13,978 nt of DNA from Neisseriaceae bacterium (GTDB taxonomy: Bacteria > Pseudomonadota > Gammaproteobacteria > Burkholderiales > UBA11063). Numbering within the stretch: the stretch's first letter is position 1; each line of letters opens with the position of its first letter. Shown here piece after piece: positions 8,129-13,978 of the stretch. The position numbers and the translations under genes are program-made. The notes under the pieces are model-generated. The model was not told the DNA's origin. It searched no databases and worked only from the letters and a program-made list of their open reading frames with translations. Location of the stretch: the NCBI GenBank assembly GCA_947454215.1, contig CANGJN010000003.1:1-13978 (forward strand), in the 5' to 3' direction.

Positions 8129-11100
8129 ATGTCAAATTATCATCCTTTAAATGAAATTACTTTTAATTCATTAACGGAAACATGTGCAATAGAAGCAAGT
8201 GCCGGAACAGGTAAGACTTGGACTATTGAAAGATTGTATATTAAATCATTATTAGACAGGGCAAATCTTAATTTAGAAAACATCCTTGTTGTAACCTTCA
8301 CTAATAATGCTGCCAATGAACTAAAAATAAGAATTATTCGACAAATTAATGAAACCATTAATCACCTTATTAAATTTAAGAATAATAATCAAAATAATCC
8401 TGATGATCCTTTTATTAAAGATCTGCTACACACTAGAGATTCAAATACAATAATTAATGATATTACTGTATTAACTCGAGCAAAGCAATCCTATGACCGT
8501 ATATCTATCTTTACTATACATGGATTTTGTTCTAATATTATTAAAGACTTTCAGACAGAATTTAACATTAATACGCCCATACAAATAACCTCAAGTCATG
8601 ATGAAATACTCTTAAGACTAATTAAATCATTCTATAAAGAGCGAATACTTGATAATAAAATATTTTCAAACGACTTATGGAAGGTAACAAAAAATATTGA
8701 TAATTTATTTGAAACTGATTTTGAAACCACTATAATTGAAAAATTATTAGCCAAACTTCCCAAAAACCTATTTATAATTGAAAATGGTATTTCTAAATTA
8801 GCTTATTCCAATATTTCAAAATATAATTTAGAAGTTTTACGGGAAGATCTCCAACTGACTCCTGAAAATATTAATAGTGTTAATTTACCTGATGAATTAT
8901 CCAATAAGAAAAGGTTAACTAAAGATGAAATAAATACAATTAATAAGAAAAGAAAGATCTACTTTTTAAAAGTTTTATTAAGTGAGTTAATTGTATATAT
9001 CTCTAATAAATTTGATGATTATAGAAAACTTGGAAATAGAATTAATTATGATGAATTAATTCAAATAGTCTCCAGTGAGATAAAGGTAAATAAAGAACTT
9101 TCTCAAAAAATATTTAAGTTATATCCAATTGCTTTTATCGATGAGTTTCAAGATACTGACTCTAATCAATGGGAAATTTTTAAATCTTTATATTCAATAT
9201 CGGAAAATTCAACCAGAGGTCATTTGATAGTGGTAGGCGACCCTAAACAGGCAATATATAGATTTAGAGGGGCGGATATCAATACCTATTTTATGGCAAT
9301 TAAACAAATTAATAAAATTAAATTTCTATCTGAAAATAGAAGATCTCATCCTCATATTTTAAATTTTATCAATCATATTTTTAATCCCAATTACCAAACT
9401 CATAATAGTGCTTTTTTAGGGGATGGAATTCAATATCAAAAAATTACTGCTAAAGTTGATTTAGCAAAGTTAACTGAAATTCCTGATAGTAAAGATCTTA
9501 ATCTATTAGCACAAAAACTATCAATTAATCATAATTTTTATAATGACCATGTTCATATCGTTTCAATAAATAATCAACCAGATTGTACTAAAGAAGAAGC
9601 AATAGTACGTGCTTTAACTTTTGAGATATTAGCACTATTAACCTCCAATGAAAAATTAAATGCTAAAATTGCAATTTTAGTTTGTAAAAACTATCAAGCC
9701 ACAATAATTGTTGAATATTTAAAAAAATATGGAATCAAGTCAGTTGAACTTAAATTAAGCAATATTTATACTACTAATACAGCACAACAATTATGGAATA
9801 TTTTAGACTCTATCAAAGACTTAAGTAAGAAAAAGAAGTTTAATCTCGCTATATCTGGAGATATATTTAATTTTGATTTGTCTAAGTTACTGTTTCAAGA
9901 ACAACATCAAATTGAACTTGAATCGTTATACCAAAATTTCTATTCCTATAAACATATTTTTGAACAAAAAGGAATTTTATCTTTAATTTATAAAATTATT
10001 GAACATATATCATCTAAAATAACTCATGGAATAACCAATCGTGAATTATCAAATTTAACCCAACTAGGAGAGTTGTTAAACAAAAAAAGTAAGCAACTCC
10101 ATAATCCTTATGATATTTTACCTTGGTTTAAAAATAAAATTGAAGAATGCAAAAATAAAACAAATTTAGATATAAGTGATAATGATGATGAAGAAATTAT
10201 TCGTTTAGATAATGATGATGAACAAATTGTGGTTATGACTCAGCATACTGCTAAGGGTTTAGAATATGAAATTTTATTTTGCCCTTTTTTTAATAACGAC
10301 AGTGTATTAAATAATAATCAAAATAAATTACCACTTTTTATTTCATATCAAAATAATAAACAGCAAGTTTATGAGTTAATAGATGATGAAGAGTTAGCCA
10401 ATAAAATTATCAAAAGTAATAATAGTGAAATTCATAGATTAAATTATGTCACTTTAACAAGAGCGAAAAGTAGAATATACATTTATTTGAGCGAAACAAC
10501 CAAGACTAAAACTAATCCAATAAAATATTTTCATAAAGCAAATACCAATAAAATAGATGAACTATTTGGCTATATAAAATCTGACCCTAATGATATGAGC
10601 CATATGATATTTAATTATCCATTATTTTTTACTAACCCAGAACAGGCAATAAAGGAAGAGTTCAAAGTGTTACTTCCTAGTGTTGTTTCCTATAAAAGAA
10701 ATGTAACAATAAATGATTTAGATAAACTAAATTTAAATTTAACTAATACGATAGAAAATAAAACATCTATCGAAATGAATTACTTGTCAGATCTATCACT
10801 ATTAAACACTACCTTCACTAGACAAAGTTATTCATCCATAACAAGCAACTTAAATAATGATATAGATAATGAAAAAGACTATTTTAAAAGTAACGATGAA
10901 AATAATTATAATAATGAATATACTTATGAAATTTTAAATTCACCAGAACTAAAAGGAGCAAAATTTGGTCTACTTTTCCACGAGTTATGTGAAAATTATC
11001 CTTTAAATGTTAATAATACAAATTTAATTTTAAATAAACATAGTATAAATATAGATTTCGTTAATGACTATATAAATATTATAAATGAGGCATTAAATTA

Positions 11101-11647
11101 CAAATTAGGACCACTAAATTTATCCATAAGTAGTATTGATAATAAAATCCATGAACTAGAGTTTAATTTAAAAATTAAAAATAATATTAATATTTCGGAA
11201 TTAGTAGCTAATTTATTGATAAAATATTATGGAGAAACCCATCCATTTTCAATATCATGCAAGGAATTAAAAACTATTGATAGTGGCTATTTAAAAGGAT
11301 ATATAGATCTATTTTTTTTTGCAAATGATAAATTCTGGATTTTAGATTATAAAACTAATGAATTAAATAACTACTCAAATTGTAATTCACCTATATCTAC
11401 AACCAATGAAATACTATTATCCATGGCAGAAAATCATTATTATTTACAATATTTAATATATTTAGTTGCCGTTAAAAGGTATTTAGAACAATTTATTAAT
11501 ATCGAGGATAGTTCCTCTATATTAGGAGGTGCCATTTATTTTTATGTAAAGGGGGTATATGTTACAAATAAACAATTATCAGGAGGTATATACTTTGATG
11601 ATTGTTGCCAAAGTTTAATTTCAGACTTAGATCAGTTATTTCTTTAA
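8129..11647 (+). CDS. recB: RecBCD subunit RecB (SF1A 3'-5' helicase and nuclease)
   Basis: RecB is the 3'-5' helicase and the only nuclease of RecBCD, and it loads RecA after Chi. Length is 1172 aa against 1180 in E. coli. The helicase motifs are complete: Walker A EASAGTGKT (22-30, Lys29 as in E. coli), motif Ia VVTFTNNAANELK, the DE-box FIDEFQDTD (336-344), motif III GDPKQAIYRFRGAD (370-383), motif V QHTAKGLEYE (705-714) and motif VI YVTLTRAK (773-780). The C-terminal nuclease domain has His951 (in LFHELCE), Asp1060 (in GYIDL), Asp1073 and Lys1075 (in LDYKT), plus the downstream Q-x2-Y helix. These match E. coli His956, Asp1067, Asp1080 and Lys1082, so an active nuclease is predicted. The gene starts 12 nt after the recC stop with only a weak AAAG at 8118-8121, and is the last gene of the operon. 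Confidence 0.96.
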   Translation: MSNYHPLNEITFNSLTETCAIEASAGTGKTWTIERLYIKSLLDRANLNLENILVVTFTNNAANELKIRIIRQINETINHLIKFKNNNQNNPDDPFIKDLLHTRDSNTIINDITVLTRAKQSYDRISIFTIHGFCSNIIKDFQTEFNINTPIQITSSHDEILLRLIKSFYKERILDNKIFSNDLWKVTKNIDNLFETDFETTIIEKLLAKLPKNLFIIENGISKLAYSNISKYNLEVLREDLQLTPENINSVNLPDELSNKKRLTKDEINTINKKRKIYFLKVLLSELIVYISNKFDDYRKLGNRINYDELIQIVSSEIKVNKELSQKIFKLYPIAFIDEFQDTDSNQWEIFKSLYSISENSTRGHLIVVGDPKQAIYRFRGADINTYFMAIKQINKIKFLSENRRSHPHILNFINHIFNPNYQTHNSAFLGDGIQYQKITAKVDLAKLTEIPDSKDLNLLAQKLSINHNFYNDHVHIVSINNQPDCTKEEAIVRALTFEILALLTSNEKLNAKIAILVCKNYQATIIVEYLKKYGIKSVELKLSNIYTTNTAQQLWNILDSIKDLSKKKKFNLAISGDIFNFDLSKLLFQEQHQIELESLYQNFYSYKHIFEQKGILSLIYKIIEHISSKITHGITNRELSNLTQLGELLNKKSKQLHNPYDILPWFKNKIEECKNKTNLDISDNDDEEIIRLDNDDEQIVVMTQHTAKGLEYEILFCPFFNNDSVLNNNQNKLPLFISYQNNKQQVYELIDDEELANKIIKSNNSEIHRLNYVTLTRAKSRIYIYLSETTKTKTNPIKYFHKANTNKIDELFGYIKSDPNDMSHMIFNYPLFFTNPEQAIKEEFKVLLPSVVSYKRNVTINDLDKLNLNLTNTIENKTSIEMNYLSDLSLLNTTFTRQSYSSITSNLNNDIDNEKDYFKSNDENNYNNEYTYEILNSPELKGAKFGLLFHELCENYPLNVNNTNLILNKHSINIDFVNDYINIINEALNYKLGPLNLSISSIDNKIHELEFNLKIKNNINISELVANLLIKYYGETHPFSISCKELKTIDSGYLKGYIDLFFFANDKFWILDYKTNELNNYSNCNSPISTTNEILLSMAENHYYLQYLIYLVAVKRYLEQFINIEDSSSILGGAIYFYVKGVYVTNKQLSGGIYFDDCCQSLISDLDQLFL

Positions 11648-11701
11648 CTATTTTTGCATATATTCATATTAAATTTAAAACTAACTTATAATTAAAGAAA
11701 T

Positions 11702-11732
11702 ATGAGAGTTTTCAAACTCATCTTTATTTTTT
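11702..11732 (+). terminator. Intrinsic terminator of the recDCB operon
   Basis: GAGTT and AACTC form a 5-bp stem around a TTCA loop, extendable outward with a 2-nt bulge. The stem is followed at once by a T-rich run (TCTTTATTTTTT, 11721-11732). It lies 55 bp after the recB stop, the usual place for an operon terminator. The stem is modest, as is common in AT-rich genomes. Confidence 0.6.
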
Positions 11733-11874
11733 ATGCTAAAATATATATATACCTTTAATTAAATCTAAGATTCAACCGTTATAAAATTTAACATCAAAGA
11801 GATTATTTTATATGAGAATAAAAAATCTTAATATTAAATACAACAAGAGTTTAATGTTTAAATAGTTATTTTTA

Positions 11875-11903
11875 TTTAAAAGTGGTATACTTAGATATAT
11901 AAT
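11875..11903 (+). promoter_or_regulatory. Candidate promoter of the exported repeat-protein gene
   Basis: TTTAAA (11875-11880), a 17-nt spacer and a perfect TATAAT (11898-11903) would give a leader of about 27 nt carrying the AGGAGG site. An overlapping alternative is an extended -10, TGG-TATACT (11883-11891). The gene follows the operon terminator, so it needs its own promoter. Confidence 0.4.
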
Positions 11904-11925
11904 TAATTTTAATAAAGTATTATTC

Positions 11926-11931
11926 AGGAGG
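11926..11931 (+). promoter_or_regulatory. Consensus ribosome binding site (AGGAGG)
   Basis: A perfect Shine-Dalgarno hexamer lies 5 nt before the ATG at 11937. The other genes of this window have weaker purine runs (AAGG, GAGAG, GGAAAGG, AAAG), so this gene is probably translated strongly. Confidence 0.85.
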
Positions 11932-11936
11932 AAAAA

Positions 11937-13754
11937 ATGAAAAAAATTATTTTGCTATTATTGTATACCAATATTTATTCATTAACTGGTTATAATGAAA
12001 ATGGCATTAACTATCGTTATAATAAAACTGGTTTATCCCAGTTACTTAACCAAACTTTTTTATTAACATTATCAGAAAGTGGTAAAAATAGTAAACGTAT
12101 GCCTATGTTTTGTATGGGTATTTTAGAGGAATCTAGCATTATTTACCCCAAACAATGTGAAACTACAATGAAAGGTAAAGAGATAAGGACTTTTGATAAA
12201 GCTACCGCACAAAACTATTCAAACTTGACTAGTTCATTGTCCAGTAACACAAAATTTAGCGTTAATGATCAAGATCAACATTTAATAGATATTGGAAAGT
12301 CACTGTTTGTAGACAAACCAATAAAGTTAAATTCATCAATTCCAAAGGATAAAGCTAATTTTGTTAAAGAGCAATCCTTAGAAAAGATATTTAGCAGTTC
12401 TTGTGCAAACCCAGTTCCAAATGCTGAGAGTTCAACTAGTGAAAATGACTGTCAGTCTCTATTAGAACCATCAGTAGATCAAGATGGCAAACCAAAATTT
12501 GTATTTTTTCTGTTATTATACAATCAAAAAATTTTTCTTTATGACATAAGTAGAGTTGTTTATAATAAAGAAACAAATTTATTTTCAGTTTCTGCAGACA
12601 ATTTTCCACAGGCTGGAATATCTTATTTAGGAGCTCCACTTGTTGCCTGTACTAGCAACTTAAAATTTTGTGCATTTATGGGCTTATACACTTCTTTTGG
12701 AAATAATGGTGTTTATTTTACTCCAATTTCTATCGGTTCAAAAGTTTCTGTAGATAGTCATGTTAAGCAAGAAGTTAAACTTGATTATAAAAAAACTGCT
12801 TTATACACTTATTTAAATCAAACTTTTTTATTAACATTAAGCCAAAATACGAAAATTAAAAGAGGTAATAATTTAACTAACCGCTGTATGGGATTTCTAT
12901 ATGAAAAAAGTATTGTTTTTCCAAAAAGTTGCTTAATTTATAGCAAAGAAGAGCAAGACATTGAATTTAACAGAGCTACTGCACAGAATTTTTCAAATTT
13001 AACTTCCGTTCTATCTAAGAAAACAACTATTAATTTCGAAGGCAAAGATAAGGACTCAACAGTAACAATAGGGGATGAAGTTTTTATAAAAAAACCAATT
13101 CCACTAAATTCATCGATTCCAAAAAGTGACACTGATTTTTTTAATCAAAACAATTTAGATACTTATTTTACGAGTACTTGTAATTTTTCACCAAACTCCG
13201 ATTGTAATAAATATCTTACTCCAGTAACATCAGTTAATGGAGGAGGATCACACCCATTAATATTTTTTCTACTCTTATATAATAAAAAGCCTTATTTTGA
13301 AAAAATAGATAAACTTAACTATAATATTGAGAAGAAAGTTTATATAATTAATAAAAAATATATTTTACCTTCAGAATATAGTTATTTAGGCGCGGTACTT
13401 ATTGCATGTATAAACTACACATATAAAGCTTGTAAGTTTATGGGAACATACATTGGAAATAACAAAATAGATGGTACCCCTATTTTTAATGCTATTAATT
13501 TAGCATCTCAATCATCTACTTCCTTAGAGGATAGCAATGAATTATATTTTTCAACTGAAAGCATTCCCTTCTCTAAGGAGAGTAGAGGCTCATCTGGTTC
13601 TAGTCAAGGATCTGCTTCCTTAGAGGAGAGCGGTGGTTCATCTGGTTCTAGTCAAGAACCTACTTCCTTAGAGGATAGTGTTGGTTCAACTGATTCTATT
13701 CAAGAATCTACTTCCTTAGAGAATAGTGTTGGTTCATCTGGTTCTAATCAATAA
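11937..13754 (+). CDS. Exported protein with two degenerate trypsin-like domains and a Ser/Glu-rich repeat tail
   Basis: I know no named family for this 605-aa protein. Residues 1 to about 18 form a signal peptide (MKK, then an Ile/Leu core). Two homologous domains follow, about 31-270 and 287-522. Shared landmarks are NQTFLLTLS (38-46, 294-302), C-M-G-x-L...P-K-x-C (59-74, 317-332), ATAQN(Y/F)SNLTS (89-99, 347-357), KPI-x-LNSSIPK (127-137, 386-396), FFLLLYN (190-196, 443-449), and YLGA-x-L-x-AC...C-x-FMG (230-249, 483-503). Each domain has exactly six cysteines and there are no others, which suggests disulfides outside the cytoplasm. The order fits a trypsin fold: the C42-C58 loop, the DIALL...P..LN segment, the GGPLVC strand and a final GVY. 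His57 is replaced by Gln73 or Ser331, Ser195 by Leu231 or Leu484, and the Asp is not conserved, so it should be inactive as a protease. Residues 526-605 are 16-residue Ser/Glu/Gly repeats. The fold assignment is inference from motif order, moderately held. Confidence 0.85.
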   Translation: MKKIILLLLYTNIYSLTGYNENGINYRYNKTGLSQLLNQTFLLTLSESGKNSKRMPMFCMGILEESSIIYPKQCETTMKGKEIRTFDKATAQNYSNLTSSLSSNTKFSVNDQDQHLIDIGKSLFVDKPIKLNSSIPKDKANFVKEQSLEKIFSSSCANPVPNAESSTSENDCQSLLEPSVDQDGKPKFVFFLLLYNQKIFLYDISRVVYNKETNLFSVSADNFPQAGISYLGAPLVACTSNLKFCAFMGLYTSFGNNGVYFTPISIGSKVSVDSHVKQEVKLDYKKTALYTYLNQTFLLTLSQNTKIKRGNNLTNRCMGFLYEKSIVFPKSCLIYSKEEQDIEFNRATAQNFSNLTSVLSKKTTINFEGKDKDSTVTIGDEVFIKKPIPLNSSIPKSDTDFFNQNNLDTYFTSTCNFSPNSDCNKYLTPVTSVNGGGSHPLIFFLLLYNKKPYFEKIDKLNYNIEKKVYIINKKYILPSEYSYLGAVLIACINYTYKACKFMGTYIGNNKIDGTPIFNAINLASQSSTSLEDSNELYFSTESIPFSKESRGSSGSSQGSASLEESGGSSGSSQEPTSLEDSVGSTDSIQESTSLENSVGSSGSNQ

Positions 13755-13775
13755 TCTACTTCTTAGAAGATAGTA
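13512..13775 (+). repeat. 48-bp tandem repeat array, running past the stop codon
   Basis: Five 48-bp units begin at 13512, 13560, 13608, 13656 and 13704 and encode the C-terminal tail. The last three units are nearly identical (core CTACTTCCTTAGAG...AGT), while the first two have diverged. A partial sixth unit begins exactly in phase at 13752, but its first codon is TAA where the two preceding units have GAA. That TAA is the stop of the gene. The remnant (to about 13775) has also lost one C. Because 48 is divisible by three, copy-number change keeps the frame. Confidence 0.85.
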
Positions 13776-13856
13776 GAGAACTATATAAATCTTGTAACCA
13801 TTAAATATAATACTTATTTCGTATATTCATAAAGTTTCAAGTAAAAGTAAAATAGT

Positions 13857-13939
13857 AAAATCATTATTAATAAATCACATTAAAAATTAGTGAAATTATA
13901 TATTTTTTCTAACTTTGATTAACTATTAATAATGATTTT
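13857..13939. repeat. Perfect 16-bp inverted repeat with 51-bp spacer
   Basis: AAAATCATTATTAATA (13857-13872) is the exact reverse complement of 13924-13939. The 51-bp spacer is AT-rich and noncoding. It could be a long hairpin acting as a weak terminator, or the ends of a tiny inverted-repeat element; no target-site duplication is evident by eye. The rest of 13776-13978 shows no gene. Confidence 0.6.
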
Positions 13940-13978
13940 TAACTAATTATATTTTAAGCAACGGGCTATTTTTTCTAA

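Noticed and set aside
11937..13754. Active serine protease
   Set aside because: Neither copy keeps the His or Ser of the catalytic triad at the aligned positions, so protease activity is not supported.
13958..13978. Terminator-like AGC...GCT followed by a T run at the right edge
   Set aside because: The stem is only 3 bp and the window ends, so it cannot be judged.
1..13978. CRISPR array, IS element, tRNA or rRNA
   Set aside because: No spaced direct repeats, transposase, terminal repeats with target duplications, or tRNA/rRNA-like stretches were seen. The only tandem array is the coding 48-bp repeat.

Overview
The window is very AT-rich DNA (by eye roughly 27-30% G+C) with tightly packed bacterial genes. 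An intact recD-recC-recB set plus a Blc-type bacterial lipocalin points to a low-GC gammaproteobacterium, perhaps a host-associated or Francisella/Legionella-like lineage. That placement is inference from gene content; there is no rRNA or other taxonomic marker here.

Layout. (1) 2-883: 3' part of a gene for an unrecognised protein with an internal duplication of about 109 residues; its frame is open to the left edge. (2) 884-1332: intergenic, with a terminator-like hairpin and a candidate promoter for the next gene. (3) 1333-1875: a secreted or lipid-anchored lipocalin of the Blc family. Convergent to it, 11 bp away, is a 166-aa protein of a family I associate from memory with phages and large viruses (MNIF start, DKHxxKM, NHPCxxW, YRYG, C-terminal RPxW); its function is unknown to me. 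(4) 2388-3046: about 660 bp of noncoding DNA with a perfect 14-bp palindrome and a candidate promoter ahead of recD. (5) 3047-11647: recD (TTG start), recC and recB, separated by 3 and 12 bp, clearly one operon covering about 60% of the window. Its product is the RecBCD helicase-nuclease for double-strand-break repair. All helicase motifs and the RecB nuclease residues are in place, but the RecC residues matching the E. coli Chi-reading positions are substituted. (6) 11702-11732: probable intrinsic terminator. (7) 11937-13754: a 605-aa exported protein behind the strongest ribosome binding site in the window (AGGAGG). It holds two copies of a six-cysteine domain that I read as a degenerate trypsin-like (PA-clan) fold without the catalytic triad, followed by a Ser/Glu-rich tail encoded by 48-bp tandem repeats. 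The repeat array continues past the stop codon. (8) 13755-13978: noncoding, with a perfect 16-bp inverted repeat.

The best candidates for something new are the tandem pseudo-protease with its eroding repeat tail, and the RecBCD enzyme with divergent Chi-reading residues. The recBCD operon, the lipocalin pair and the exported protein look like separate transcription units; nothing in the sequence ties them into one pathway.
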